Of a stretch of 64,000 bases of DNA, positions 1-9,030 are shown piece by piece. The notes beneath the pieces were generated by a model. That model made no database searches and had not been told where the DNA came from. It worked only from the letters and a program-made list of their open reading frames with translations. This DNA comes from Legionella qingyii. Its GTDB lineage: Bacteria > Pseudomonadota > Gammaproteobacteria > Legionellales > Legionellaceae. Every line of letters starts with the position of its first letter. The first letter of the stretch is position 1. The stretch spans positions 69,791-133,790 of the forward strand of contig NZ_QHJG01000010.1 of the NCBI RefSeq assembly GCF_003184185.1, given 5' to 3'. The position numbers were made by a program, and so were the translations under genes.

Positions 1-818
1 CGCGCTAGCTGCCCACTGCTCGCAAAACCATCAATTAACCCCATTGCTAAAGCTTGTTGCCCAGTCCAAAAAAGTCCAGAGAATGTATCATTATCAATAT
101 GTAAACGATCTCCGCGACCTTCTTTTACTCGATTAATAAATTGCTCATGAACCTGATCTAGCATGGCCTGTAGTTTTTGCTTCGCAAAATCTGTTTCAGG
201 ACTAAAAGGATCCAAAAATGACTTATTTACACCAGAAGTTTGTAATCTTCGTGTAATGCCAACTTTGTTAATTAAATCAACAAAGCCAAAACCATTATAC
301 AAAACACCTATAGAGCCAACCATACTTGCCGGGCTGGCATAAATATTTTCTGCAGCAACAGCAACGTAATAAGCAGCGGAAGCACATGCATCGACACAAA
401 CAGCATAAATTTTTATATCAGGATATTTTTTTTGATAAAACTTTATCATGTTATACATGTATTCAGCCTGGACAGGACTACCGCCAGGACTATTAATACG
501 TACAATTACAGCCTTTAATCCAGAGTTTTTATAAGCTGAATCTAATCCCTTGGCGAAATCATCGGCATTGGCTTTCGCTTCAGCCATTTCTCCAGTAATA
601 TCGACTATACCAACATGAGGCTTAGTATTAGTGCCTATGTCTTCATTAGTACTCATTGATACTTGATATACAACGTAAGCAATGATAAGTAAATAAATAA
701 CACGCATAAACCACTTCCATCTCCGCTTCCTTTTTGCTTCTTTCATATAATCAATAATGATTTGATTCAGCAAAGCTTGAGAATCCGAAGTAGAGTTAGG
801 GGAATGGTTGTTTGTCAT
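1..818 (-). CDS. sppA: Signal peptide peptidase SppA, short form (3' end cut by window edge)
   Basis: Inner-membrane serine protease of family S49, which cleaves left-over signal peptides in the membrane. About 272 residues are visible and the C-terminus lies beyond base 1. I translated it by hand from an ATG at 818. A cytoplasmic head of about 40 residues is followed by one membrane segment at about residues 41-58. The S49 core follows, with RINSPGGSP, the nucleophile in ACASAAYY (Ser147) and the general base in GVNKSFLDPF (Lys199). The Ser-Lys dyad and single-domain architecture match the 36-kDa SppA form rather than the duplicated 67-kDa E. coli form. It is divergent from clpB, and its start codon lies just outside the clpB heat-shock promoter. 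Identification is firm. Confidence 0.93.
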   Translation of the reverse strand, partial: MTNNHSPNSTSDSQALLNQIIIDYMKEAKRKRRWKWFMRVIYLLIIAYVVYQVSMSTNEDIGTNTKPHVGIVDITGEMAEAKANADDFAKGLDSAYKNSGLKAVIVRINSPGGSPVQAEYMYNMIKFYQKKYPDIKIYAVCVDACASAAYYVAVAAENIYASPASMVGSIGVLYNGFGFVDLINKVGITRRLQTSGVNKSFLDPFSPETDFAKQKLQAMLDQVHEQFINRVKEGRGDRLHIDNDTFSGLFWTGQQALAMGLIDGFASSGQLA

Positions 819-826
819 AATCATCA

Positions 827-854
827 CTTGAAATAATTAAAATAATCCCCATTT
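827..854 (+). promoter_or_regulatory. Sigma-32 (heat-shock) promoter of clpB
   Basis: CTTGAAA at 827-833 and CCCCATTT at 847-854 are separated by 13 bases. This is essentially the sigma-32 consensus (CTTGAAA, 13-15 bases, CCCCATNT). The predicted start of transcription is about 50 bases upstream of the clpB ATG. The site is seen in the sequence; heat-shock control is inferred from known RpoH biology. Confidence 0.9.
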
Positions 855-910
855 TACGGTAGATACAAGAAAATTAACACACCCATTAACCCATTAGAAG
901 GTTATATATC

Positions 911-3487
911 ATGAGAATGGATAAGCTTACATCAAAGTTTCAAATTGCCCTGGCAGATGCCCAATCTCTCGCTTTAGGGAGAGATAATGGCTTTATCGAA
1001 CCAGAGCACTTAATGAAAGCCCTTTTGGATCAACAAGGAGGCAGCTGCAGACCCCTGTTGAGTAAAGCCGGAGTCAATATCCCTTTATTAAGGACTCTCT
1101 TAGATCAAGCATTAGATAAACTTCCTAAAGTCTCTGGTATGGGTGGTGATATCCATATTTCCAACGGATTAAATCGTTTATTAAATCTTACAGATAAGCT
1201 GGCACAGCAAAAAAAGGATAATTTTATTTCCAGTGAACTTTTTGTTTTAGCGGCAATAAGCGAAGAAGGCAGTCTTTCTCGCATGCTTAAGCAAGCTGGC
1301 GGCGAAGCCAAAGCAATTGAAAATGCAATTATTGAGTTGCGAGGTGGAGAAAGCATTAATGACGCTAATGCCGAAGAACAGCGCCAAGCCCTGGAAAAAT
1401 ATACCCTTGATTTAACCGCCCGAGCAGAACAAGGTAAATTAGATCCGGTGATAGGACGCGATGATGAAATTCGTAGAACTGTTCAGGTGTTGCAAAGACG
1501 TACAAAAAACAACCCCGTTTTGATTGGTGAGCCCGGTGTAGGTAAAACTGCGATTGTTGAAGGACTGGCACAACGCATCATTAATGGTGAAGTTCCTGAA
1601 GGTTTAAAAAATAAGCGATTGCTTTCTTTAGATATGGGGGCATTGATTGCAGGGGCAAAATACCGCGGTGAGTTTGAAGAGCGCCTTAAAGCAGTTCTGA
1701 ATGATTTAGCAAAACAAGAAGGTCAAATTATTCTCTTTATTGACGAACTTCATACTATGGTTGGTGCCGGAAAAGCAGAAGGTGCAATGGATGCAGGAAA
1801 CATGCTAAAGCCAGCTTTAGCACGCGGTGAACTCCATTGCATCGGTGCAACCACTTTAGATGAATATCGACAATATATTGAAAAAGATGCCGCTTTGGAG
1901 CGACGCTTCCAAAAAGTTCTGGTTGATGAACCCAGTGTGGAAGACACTATTGCTATTCTGCGTGGTTTAAAGGAACGTTATGAAGTACATCATGGGGTTG
2001 AAATTACGGATCCGGCTATAGTCGCAGCAGCTACTCTATCACACCGCTATATTACAGACAGACAACTGCCTGATAAAGCAATTGACTTAATTGATGAAGC
2101 AGGAAGTTTGATTCGTATGGAAATAGATTCAAAACCTGAGAGCATGGATAAATTAGAGCGACGTTTGATTCAATTAAAAATCGAACGTGAAGCACTCAAA
2201 AAAGAGCATGATGAGGCCTCTAAAAAACGACTTGACGATCTACAACATACAATTGACGAATTAGAAAAAAGCTATTCTGATTTAGAAGAAGTATGGAAGG
2301 CAGAAAAAGCAACAATGCACGGAGCTACTCAAATTAAAGAAGCGCTTGAACAAGCAAAACTTGAAATGGAAACTGCACGTCGAGCTGGTGATTTGAGTCG
2401 AATGTCTGAATTACAATACGGACGCATTCCAGAACTTGAAAAGCGCTTAGCTCAAGTAGCCGAAGTAGAGTCGCATGAGAACAAATTAGTCCGTAACAAA
2501 GTGACTGAGGATGAGGTAGCAGAGGTCGTATCGAAGTGGACCGGCATACCTGTAGCGAAAATGATGGAAGGTGAAAAAGAAAAATTACTCCAAATGGAAG
2601 ATGTGCTCCATCATCGACTTATAGGTCAAAATGAAGCAATAAATGCTGTATCCAATGCCATTCGTCGTTCACGTGCCGGTTTATCAGACCCTAACCGTCC
2701 TATAGGTTCGTTTTTATTTCTCGGTCCTACGGGTGTGGGTAAAACGGAATTATGTAAGGCCTTGGCCTCTTTTCTCTTTGATACTGAAGAAGCAATGGTA
2801 CGCATTGATATGTCTGAATTTATGGAAAAACATTCTGTTGCCCGTCTGATTGGTGCCCCCCCTGGGTACGTAGGTTATGAAGAAGGCGGATATTTGACAG
2901 AAGCAGTCCGTCGCAGACCCTACTCCGTAATTTTACTTGATGAAGTAGAAAAAGCGCATACGGATGTGTTTAATATACTTTTGCAAGTTATGGATGATGG
3001 GCGCTTGACTGATGGCCAGGGACGTACCGTTGATTTTCGTAATACCATTATCGTCATGACTTCAAATCTTGGATCCAATCTGATTCAAGAAATGGGCAAC
3101 AAATTTAAATACGACCAAGTTAAAGATGCTGTTATGGAAATGGTACGTCAACACTTTCGTCCTGAATTCATTAACCGGATTGATGATACAGTGGTCTTCC
3201 ACGCCCTTGCTCAAGATCAAATTGCAAAAATTGCATCGATCCAAATTGGCTACTTGCAAAAGCGCTTGAATCAACAAGATATCCATCTTGATGTAACTCA
3301 AGAAGCTTTATCACACTTGGCAGAAGCAGGCTTTGACCCAGTATATGGTGCAAGACCTTTAAAACGCACTATTCAACAACAGCTGGAAAATCCTCTAGCT
3401 CAAAATATACTGACAGGAAAATTTAAGTCAGGAGAAACAATCAAGGTGACTTATAAAGATGGAGAGATGAAGTTTACGAGTCATTAA
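911..3487 (+). CDS. clpB: ATP-dependent disaggregase ClpB (Hsp104 family)
   Basis: Cytosolic hexameric AAA+ unfoldase that works with DnaK/DnaJ/GrpE to rescue aggregated proteins. The protein has 858 residues, the usual ClpB length (E. coli 857). A Clp-N domain (about 1-145) is followed by NBD1 with Walker A GEPGVGKT (about 206-213) and [10 protein letters not shown]. The ClpB-specific coiled-coil middle domain (about 410-530) follows, then NBD2 with Walker A GPTGVGKT (605-612) and the pore motif GYVGYEEGG. The C-terminal D2-small domain contains the GARPLKR sensor-2 motif. The ATG follows an AGAAGG ribosome site, and the heat-shock promoter lies about 60 bases upstream. The long middle domain distinguishes it from ClpA and ClpC. 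Confidence 0.98.
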   Translation: MRMDKLTSKFQIALADAQSLALGRDNGFIEPEHLMKALLDQQGGSCRPLLSKAGVNIPLLRTLLDQALDKLPKVSGMGGDIHISNGLNRLLNLTDKLAQQKKDNFISSELFVLAAISEEGSLSRMLKQAGGEAKAIENAIIELRGGESINDANAEEQRQALEKYTLDLTARAEQGKLDPVIGRDDEIRRTVQVLQRRTKNNPVLIGEPGVGKTAIVEGLAQRIINGEVPEGLKNKRLLSLDMGALIAGAKYRGEFEERLKAVLNDLAKQEGQIILFIDELHTMVGAGKAEGAMDAGNMLKPALARGELHCIGATTLDEYRQYIEKDAALERRFQKVLVDEPSVEDTIAILRGLKERYEVHHGVEITDPAIVAAATLSHRYITDRQLPDKAIDLIDEAGSLIRMEIDSKPESMDKLERRLIQLKIEREALKKEHDEASKKRLDDLQHTIDELEKSYSDLEEVWKAEKATMHGATQIKEALEQAKLEMETARRAGDLSRMSELQYGRIPELEKRLAQVAEVESHENKLVRNKVTEDEVAEVVSKWTGIPVAKMMEGEKEKLLQMEDVLHHRLIGQNEAINAVSNAIRRSRAGLSDPNRPIGSFLFLGPTGVGKTELCKALASFLFDTEEAMVRIDMSEFMEKHSVARLIGAPPGYVGYEEGGYLTEAVRRRPYSVILLDEVEKAHTDVFNILLQVMDDGRLTDGQGRTVDFRNTIIVMTSNLGSNLIQEMGNKFKYDQVKDAVMEMVRQHFRPEFINRIDDTVVFHALAQDQIAKIASIQIGYLQKRLNQQDIHLDVTQEALSHLAEAGFDPVYGARPLKRTIQQQLENPLAQNILTGKFKSGETIKVTYKDGEMKFTSH

Positions 3488-3499
3488 TCTAATATTTGA

Positions 3500-3520
3500 C
3501 CTGGGTGCACTGCACCCAGG
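3500..3520. repeat. REP-like palindrome after clpB
   Basis: A near-perfect palindrome with 10-base arms (CCTGGGTGCA / TGCACCCAGG) around one central base, followed by CTACA. It is a compact member of the CCTGGGT family seen across the window. It may also end clpB transcripts, but no T-run follows. Confidence 0.65.
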
Positions 3521-3571
3521 CTACAATGCCCACAAACCACAAAACATTCTAACGATCCGCTCCTATCTGGT

Positions 3572-3703
3572 CTAATCGTTTGCATCATTAGCTGGATGAC
3601 GCAAACTCTCATAATGACTTAAAGTAAGAGGTTCCACTTGAACGCTTTGACCAATAAGGTTCTCAGGCACAAACGCACTGACTTTTGTTTTATTTTTAGG
3701 CAT
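3572..3703 (-). pseudogene. Probable truncated GNAT acetyltransferase remnant (43 codons)
   Basis: A 43-codon frame on the minus strand runs from an ATG at 3703 to a TAG at 3572. Its middle reads ENLIGQSVQVEPLTLSHYES, which resembles the first beta-strand and helix of RimJ/RimL-type GNAT N-acetyltransferases (a pattern of L-x-G-x-x-V-x-L-x-P-L-x-x-x-H). No acetyl-CoA-binding motif or further core follows, and no ribosome site is visible, so I read it as the 5' stub of a decayed gene. The alternative is a real micro-ORF or a chance match. Confidence 0.4.
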
Positions 3704-3744
3704 AATAAGGGCGTCAGACCTTATCATTTCTCAATATAAAAACT

Positions 3745-4713
3745 ATGATCAATAAATTATTTCATCGAATAAAACAACTGCATCAAACACCAGCAGGTAA
3801 AATTATTTCTAATGCATATCGGATTATTTCAGTTGATGAGAATTATCAAAATACCGCTCAAATTTACGTTAAAGTCCAAGTTACTGGTAAGGCGGCAAAT
3901 TTTGATAAGCCAATAAGTGAACTGTATCAAAAAAAATGGCTGGATAATTTTTCGCATGAAGATGTAGTGCATATTGCGGCTTTATATTCTGCCGAACAAA
4001 CCAATAATATGGATTTAATTAAAAGATTTCCCAAACAAACATCCGCAAACAAATCCAGTGTCATTAGTGTAGGTATATTGTTTACAACTTTTTTAATCTT
4101 ATCGAACTTAGCTGCTTTTAAAATAGCTGCATTTGGTTCCATCAATTTTGCTGCTGGTTTAATTTTTTTCCCTTTAACCTATGTCTTTGATAATATTTTG
4201 ACTGAAGTATATGGATTTAAAGTAAGTAGACGGATCATTTGGATGGCATTACTTGCGAATACTATTGTATTTTTGGGTACCTGGCTTACCATTTATCTGA
4301 CTCCATCACCCTACTGGCCTCATCAAGAAGCTTATGCAACAATATATCAAGGAACATTAAGGGTTTTCACAGCTTCCGTCATTAGTTACTTCTTTGGTGA
4401 ATTTGCCAATTCAATTATTTTAGCCAAACTCAAAGTGCTGACATCTGGAGAGCGGCTTTGGCTGCGCGCGATTACAAGCACGATGATCGGCGTTGGTATC
4501 GATACACTACTTTTTACTCATATTGCCTTTTTGTTCATAATCCCCTACGCAGGCATTTGGCAAATTATTGAAACGATGTATTTATTCAAAGTACTGTATG
4601 AAATATGTGCATTGCCGATTACATATCAAGTTTCAAATTATTTAAAAAGAAAAGATAATGTTGATCACTTCGATGTGAAAACCAATTTTAATCCGTTTTC
4701 ATTAGAGCTTTGA
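3745..4713 (+). CDS. VUT-family (YhhQ-like) queuosine precursor transporter with N-terminal extension
   Basis: Predicted inner-membrane importer of queuosine precursors (family: vitamin uptake/queuosine precursor transporter, COG1738). Residues from about 103 onward form about six hydrophobic helices. They carry family landmarks: SNLAAFKI, then FPLTYVFDNILTEVYG, then a C-terminal YE motif (FKVLYEICALPITY). The first ~100 residues are soluble and absent from E. coli YhhQ. They include a helix SHEDVVHIAALYSAEQ, possibly a small regulatory or docking domain. No strong ribosome site precedes the ATG. The gene is codirectional with clpB but separated by 257 bases. The family call is solid; the transported substrate is inferred. 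Confidence 0.82.
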   Translation: MINKLFHRIKQLHQTPAGKIISNAYRIISVDENYQNTAQIYVKVQVTGKAANFDKPISELYQKKWLDNFSHEDVVHIAALYSAEQTNNMDLIKRFPKQTSANKSSVISVGILFTTFLILSNLAAFKIAAFGSINFAAGLIFFPLTYVFDNILTEVYGFKVSRRIIWMALLANTIVFLGTWLTIYLTPSPYWPHQEAYATIYQGTLRVFTASVISYFFGEFANSIILAKLKVLTSGERLWLRAITSTMIGVGIDTLLFTHIAFLFIIPYAGIWQIIETMYLFKVLYEICALPITYQVSNYLKRKDNVDHFDVKTNFNPFSLEL

Positions 4714-4795
4714 TAATGGATTCAACAATTTGTTTCGTTTTGATCTTGATTACAACCAGCAAGAAAATGATTTTTTAAAAACGAAACCATAAAAT

Positions 4796-4878
4796 GTAGC
4801 CATGTACAGCACAGCGAAAGTTGGTTCTGAGCATGAATCAACTTCTTTATCAATGTTCCGCTGTACTGCCCATGCTAC
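4796..4878. repeat. Degenerate REP-like hairpin between convergent genes
   Basis: GTAGC at 4796-4800 is mirrored by GCTAC at 4874-4878. Inside are related arms (CAGCACAGCG on the left, CGCTGTACTGCC on the right) around an irregular centre. It is a degraded member of the GTAG-initiated family and probably separates the converging transcripts of the transporter and the 425-aa gene. Confidence 0.55.
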
Positions 4879-4891
4879 TGTTCAGTAACAA

Positions 4892-6169
4892 TCAATGAGT
4901 GAGGACTAAACTTCCCTCTTTTTTCGGTGCATCTTGTATGGTTAACTCTTTCTCTGCTCTCGCGATGGCAGTAAGCATCTTATCTTTTCCATTAAAAAAT
5001 GTGCAATCCAAAACAGCACCAGGCTCTGTTTCGAGGAATTGTTTGAGAAACTTCACCCCATCGAGCATGTCCTCTTTAGTCAATTCATCCAGACTTTTTT
5101 CCAAACCCAAAGCTTGTTGGAGGGTAAATAGCAGATCTGTATCGAGCATCTTGGATTGCTGTAATAACAATACATAACCACCAAAAAGCATATAGCTGCA
5201 CGTAGAATCATAACAGGCTTTCATTTTTGTTAAAAAAGAACTGTGGTCCGTGGTCTCAAGATTCTCTTGAATTAATGGAGTATAAAATAAACTAAAAATT
5301 ATATTTCTTGATGTGTCTGACTCAACATATTTAATAAGACTTACATTAATTGCCTCTTCGTCTAAATTTTTAAAGACGTTAAAATCTTTATAATCTTTTG
5401 CCACCCCTTTACACCATTTCTCTATATCTTTTTCAAGCTGTTGCCGTTCATTTTCAATTTGCTCTGCTAGAGTTTTAACAAATTCAATTGCTGTAAACCG
5501 ATTTAGGATAGCTGAACCTCGTCGCGTATGCTCATCGATAATATCTTGTAAGTATGATTTGAAATTTCTATCTTCAGCAAAATGGGGGTATTTCATGAAG
5601 CGAGGAACTTTCTCTTTATCTTCAAGCAGCATGTTGTTACGAAAGACTTCTAATGCTTTGACAATAGTTACAACATCAAGAGTTTTTAAATCATCTGCTC
5701 TAAATGTCTTTTTTATCAAGTCTGAGTCTAATTCTTTAAATTTCAATGCTCTTCTTATCGCTTGGAATAACTTACAATCCGTTACATTACATTTGCCCCA
5801 TATAGTCCAAGATGCATAGTAATTAAAATTATCATATTCCTTAATTAATCGAAAATAACGATGAATTAATGCTCCTAATAAAAACAAAGCCCCCTGCTCT
5901 GTATCTTTTTTATTTTCTTTTGGAATTTGACGTAATTCATTAACCAATTGATTAAACACCTCAATCTGAGGGGTTCGATCTGATTTACATTTAATTACTT
6001 CATTTGTTCTAGCAATTAATACATCAAGACTAGACTGTTGTAGTGCAGATGCTCCATCATTAACCTGGCCATCCACTACAGTATATCTGCCTAATATAGT
6101 GGAATATTTTGTTTCTAGGTTCAGCGTATTGACTCTAAATTTTGCAAACGTTGGCGGAATAAAAGTCAT
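4892..6169 (-). CDS. Orphan protein, 425 aa; candidate Dot/Icm substrate
   Basis: I do not recognise this family. The predicted protein is soluble, with no signal peptide or membrane segment, and is rich in Lys, Glu, Leu and Phe, suggesting a mostly helical fold. A charged, coiled-coil-like stretch lies around residues 235-265 (ENERQQLEKDIEKW), and Cys residues are scattered. The C-terminal ~25 residues are polar and acidic/basic mixed (ARAEKELTIQDAPKKEG), loosely like the glutamate-rich tails of Dot/Icm substrates. It starts 9 bases after the 224-aa gene ends, so the two are probably cotranscribed. Effector status is inference from genus, lack of homology and low GC, not from a diagnostic motif. 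Confidence 0.75.
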   Translation of the reverse strand: MTFIPPTFAKFRVNTLNLETKYSTILGRYTVVDGQVNDGASALQQSSLDVLIARTNEVIKCKSDRTPQIEVFNQLVNELRQIPKENKKDTEQGALFLLGALIHRYFRLIKEYDNFNYYASWTIWGKCNVTDCKLFQAIRRALKFKELDSDLIKKTFRADDLKTLDVVTIVKALEVFRNNMLLEDKEKVPRFMKYPHFAEDRNFKSYLQDIIDEHTRRGSAILNRFTAIEFVKTLAEQIENERQQLEKDIEKWCKGVAKDYKDFNVFKNLDEEAINVSLIKYVESDTSRNIIFSLFYTPLIQENLETTDHSSFLTKMKACYDSTCSYMLFGGYVLLLQQSKMLDTDLLFTLQQALGLEKSLDELTKEDMLDGVKFLKQFLETEPGAVLDCTFFNGKDKMLTAIARAEKELTIQDAPKKEGSLVLTH

Positions 6170-6178
6170 ACATCCTCC

Positions 6179-6853
6179 TTAATACATACTCATTCCCAAA
6201 GAATTCATAATTCCCCTATAAAGTCCGTATACAGATGAAGAATTCTTGCTAGACGAAAAATATTTTGCTTCATGAATGTCCTTTTGAATTGTTGCTCCTA
6301 ATCGCTTATTTAGCTCACTGTATGTTTCTTCTTCGCGTCGTTCAAATACAAATGTGCAATAGTAACTGAACTCGCTCAAACATGAATTAAAAAAATCCTT
6401 GTCCATTTCTTCAAGAGATTGGACTTCTAAATGACTACGAAATAAATCAATCAAAGATTGATAAAGATAATTACTTACTGAAGAACTGTATTGGAACCAC
6501 TTAACCAAATAAATTCCAATAAGAACCTGTCTTCTAAATTCATTAAAATCATCTAGAGTTAGCGTAGGATCTCTCTTAACAACTTTAACATATTGGATTA
6601 ACTCATATGTCTCATCTAAACTGTGAGCCAGCATACTTATTGTATCCGCATCATCGATGGCAACATGATTAGGAATGAATAAGGAGAAAAAATTCAAACA
6701 TCCCACATGGTGTCCATAAGATCGCGCTAAACACGTTGCTAGTCTTTTCGCTTTTTGCTGAAATTCGGCAAACTTTGTCATTGCGTCCCTCCTGCAAATT
6801 TTGACCCGCAATAACTGCAACGCGTCATTGTCCAAAAATGTAAACGCCTTCAT
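6179..6853 (-). CDS. Orphan protein, 224 aa, partner of the 425-aa gene
   Basis: No family recognised. The protein is soluble and predicted helical, with many aromatic and acidic residues, two clusters of Ser near the C-terminus (FSSSKNSSSVYG) and no signal peptide. It is first of a two-gene unit on the minus strand, with a 9-base gap before the 425-aa gene. The 155 bases upstream, to the REP-like element at 7009, are AT-rich and could hold the promoter. The pair sits between housekeeping genes, a typical location for accessory Legionella genes. Function is unknown; an effector or accessory role is a hypothesis only. Confidence 0.7.
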   Translation of the reverse strand: MKAFTFLDNDALQLLRVKICRRDAMTKFAEFQQKAKRLATCLARSYGHHVGCLNFFSLFIPNHVAIDDADTISMLAHSLDETYELIQYVKVVKRDPTLTLDDFNEFRRQVLIGIYLVKWFQYSSSVSNYLYQSLIDLFRSHLEVQSLEEMDKDFFNSCLSEFSYYCTFVFERREEETYSELNKRLGATIQKDIHEAKYFSSSKNSSSVYGLYRGIMNSLGMSMY

Positions 6854-7008
6854 TTTTTATAGCAACCTATAAAAAATATTGCAACTATTAATTTAACTAA
6901 TTGAACATAAAAAGAATTAAACGTCTTTTTTCTAGTTTTTTTATGCCCAATAAGTTCTAGGATAACTCAGCAAGTTAGATATGAAGAAGGAGTTATAAAC
7001 TAAGAATG

Positions 7009-7087
7009 AAGCCCGAGTACAGCACAGTGGAATCGGAGAATACAGTATTATCGCTTCCGGATCCCACTACCCTGCGCTCAGACTACT
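7009..7087. repeat. REP-like imperfect palindrome upstream of the orphan pair
   Basis: The left arm AAGCCCGAGTACAGCACAG and the right arm, whose reverse complement begins AGTAGTCTGAGCGCAGGG, are related and inverted, with CGG/CCGG inner ends. The element lies directly after the mpl stop codon on the minus strand. Confidence 0.55.
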
Positions 7088-7090
7088 AGA

Positions 7091-8455
7091 TTATCTTGAA
7101 AACCGCTCGTCTATCGAATTGATTAACTGTTGATGAATCCCATTAAAACCTCGGTTACTCATAACCAAAACTGCATCTCCTGCTTGCACTGTATCGGTTA
7201 CTTCTTTAATAATTTCATCATGGTTTTTACAGATCTTATAAGGACAAGTCCAGTTACTTACTGTTTCATGCAAGTTAAAATCGTGTGGTTCTAAAACATA
7301 CGCTCCATGAACTGGTTTCAAAGCATGTGCCATTTCATCCGCGTGAACACCAGTGCGCATGGTATACGAAGCAAACTCTAACACTGCAAAAATACGTTGA
7401 TGTCTATTACTTTGTTTTAAAGCATCAACCGTTCGCATAATGGCTGTAGGATGATGTGCAAAATCATCATAAACAGTTATATCATGTTTATTTGACCGAA
7501 CCTCTAATCGACGTTTAACTGGTGTAAAACGTTCTAAAGCTTTCGCTGCAACTTTTGGCTCAACTCCAGCATTTACACTAGCAGCAAGAGCTGCTAAACC
7601 ATTTTCCACATTAAAACGCCCAATTAATGGCCATTTGACTTCGGCTACTTCCTTTCCATGATGTAATACTTTAAATGCAGAACCATTTTCCTCAATCAAT
7701 TGGGCTGACCATTGAGCATCTCCATCCAAAGCCAACTCTTCGATTCGTGAATATTGGCCACGTGCAATCACTTCATTCAATGCTTTATCATCTCGTGGTT
7801 TAATTGCGACACCGCTCGCTGGGATAGTTCTCATCAGATAATGAAATTGCAATTGAATCGCTGCTAAATCAGGATAAATATCCGCATGATCAAATTCCAG
7901 ATTGTTTAAAATAGCAATTCTTGGACGATAATGCATGAACTTAGGGCGTTTATCAAAAAACGCACTATCATATTCATCTGCTTCAATTACAAACCATTTA
8001 CCCGAACCAAGACAAGCACTCGTCTTGAAATCAGAAGAGACACCGCCAATTAAAAACCCAGGATTAAATCCTGCTTGATGTAGAATCCAGGCAATCATTG
8101 AAGTAGTCGTCGTTTTGCCATGCGTACCAGAAACAGCGATTACTTGATATTTGGATAAAATATTTTCAGCAAGCCATTGTGGTCCAGAAGTATATTGCTT
8201 ACCTGATTCGATGACTGCTTCAAGTACAGGCATTCCTCTTTTCATCGCATTACCCACAATGACCAGATCTGCTTGCAACGCTAAAGTAGTATCATCATAC
8301 CCTTCAGTCCAGATTATTCCTTTTGCTGCAAGCAAATCGCTCACTGGAGGATAACAATTAGCATCACTTCCAGTAACCTTATGTCCTGCATCACGCGCGA
8401 GTAAAGCCAGAGCGCTCATAAAAGTTCCGCTTATACCTAAAATATGTAAATGCAT
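7091..8455 (-). CDS. mpl: UDP-MurNAc:L-Ala-gamma-D-Glu-meso-DAP ligase (murein peptide ligase)
   Basis: Cytosolic Mur-family ligase that attaches recycled murein tripeptide to UDP-MurNAc, ATP-dependent. At 454 residues it is close to E. coli Mpl (457). The N-terminal Rossmann start MHLHILGISGTFMSAL is characteristic of Mpl rather than MurC. The ATP loop is SGTHGKTTTT (about 109-118), followed by the EADEYDSAFFDKRP segment and the Mur-ligase centre YDDFAHHPTA. An AGGATTATC ribosome site precedes the ATG. It is probably the last gene of the run that includes the 180-aa membrane protein and yhdP (gaps of 13 and 19 bases). Confidence 0.96.
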   Translation of the reverse strand: MHLHILGISGTFMSALALLARDAGHKVTGSDANCYPPVSDLLAAKGIIWTEGYDDTTLALQADLVIVGNAMKRGMPVLEAVIESGKQYTSGPQWLAENILSKYQVIAVSGTHGKTTTTSMIAWILHQAGFNPGFLIGGVSSDFKTSACLGSGKWFVIEADEYDSAFFDKRPKFMHYRPRIAILNNLEFDHADIYPDLAAIQLQFHYLMRTIPASGVAIKPRDDKALNEVIARGQYSRIEELALDGDAQWSAQLIEENGSAFKVLHHGKEVAEVKWPLIGRFNVENGLAALAASVNAGVEPKVAAKALERFTPVKRRLEVRSNKHDITVYDDFAHHPTAIMRTVDALKQSNRHQRIFAVLEFASYTMRTGVHADEMAHALKPVHGAYVLEPHDFNLHETVSNWTCPYKICKNHDEIIKEVTDTVQAGDAVLVMSNRGFNGIHQQLINSIDERFSR

Positions 8456-8468
8456 GATAATCCTAATT

Positions 8469-9011
8469 TCATTCTAATAAAGAAACAGTTAAAACATTAA
8501 CCGCTATTAAACCAAATGCAGCTAAGACGGATTGAATCGCTGTTGTGTTTAAAGCGAACTTATATATATGTGCTATGATAACAAACTGCCAAACAGATAA
8601 TCCTAAACTGAAAAATAAATAAAGAACACCAACAAATATTAATAAAGGATTTCTTAAATTAAGAGCAGACAGATAAGGAGCAAGAATCATCAAAGGAACC
8701 ACCAATATATGAATAATAATATTGATACAGTATAACGAGGTGACCGTTTGCACCAATCGCGAAGTCAATCCCTTAAAATACAAAGTCAGGTAAGTATAAA
8801 TAATATAAGAAATAACCAAGCATATTGAAATGAATGCATTATTGATTAGATCTTCAGAAGAATTGAAATAAGAATAATCCCATTCAATCGTCATAAGTAA
8901 AATCAACAAAATACTACTTAATACCATCCGGGAGATGGAGTAAGGTGTGTTTTCCGGGCTGTCCTTTAATAAACAAATATCCCAATAACGATCAAATATA
9001 AGATGTAACAT
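8469..9011 (-). CDS. Small polytopic membrane protein, unknown function (180 aa)
   Basis: Five or so hydrophobic segments (about residues 30-48, 58-82, 88-112, 118-142 and 150-178) indicate an inner-membrane protein. It begins with a short amphipathic head MLHLIFDRYWDICLL. The pattern is reminiscent of Yip1-type membrane proteins, but no diagnostic motif is visible. It lies 13 bases upstream of mpl and 19 bases downstream of yhdP, so it is probably cotranscribed with both, suggesting an envelope-related role. Function is not assigned. Confidence 0.8.
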   Translation of the reverse strand: MLHLIFDRYWDICLLKDSPENTPYSISRMVLSSILLILLMTIEWDYSYFNSSEDLINNAFISICLVISYIIYTYLTLYFKGLTSRLVQTVTSLYCINIIIHILVVPLMILAPYLSALNLRNPLLIFVGVLYLFFSLGLSVWQFVIIAHIYKFALNTTAIQSVLAAFGLIAVNVLTVSLLE

Positions 9012-9030
9012 TTAAGCTAAATCCCTCAGA

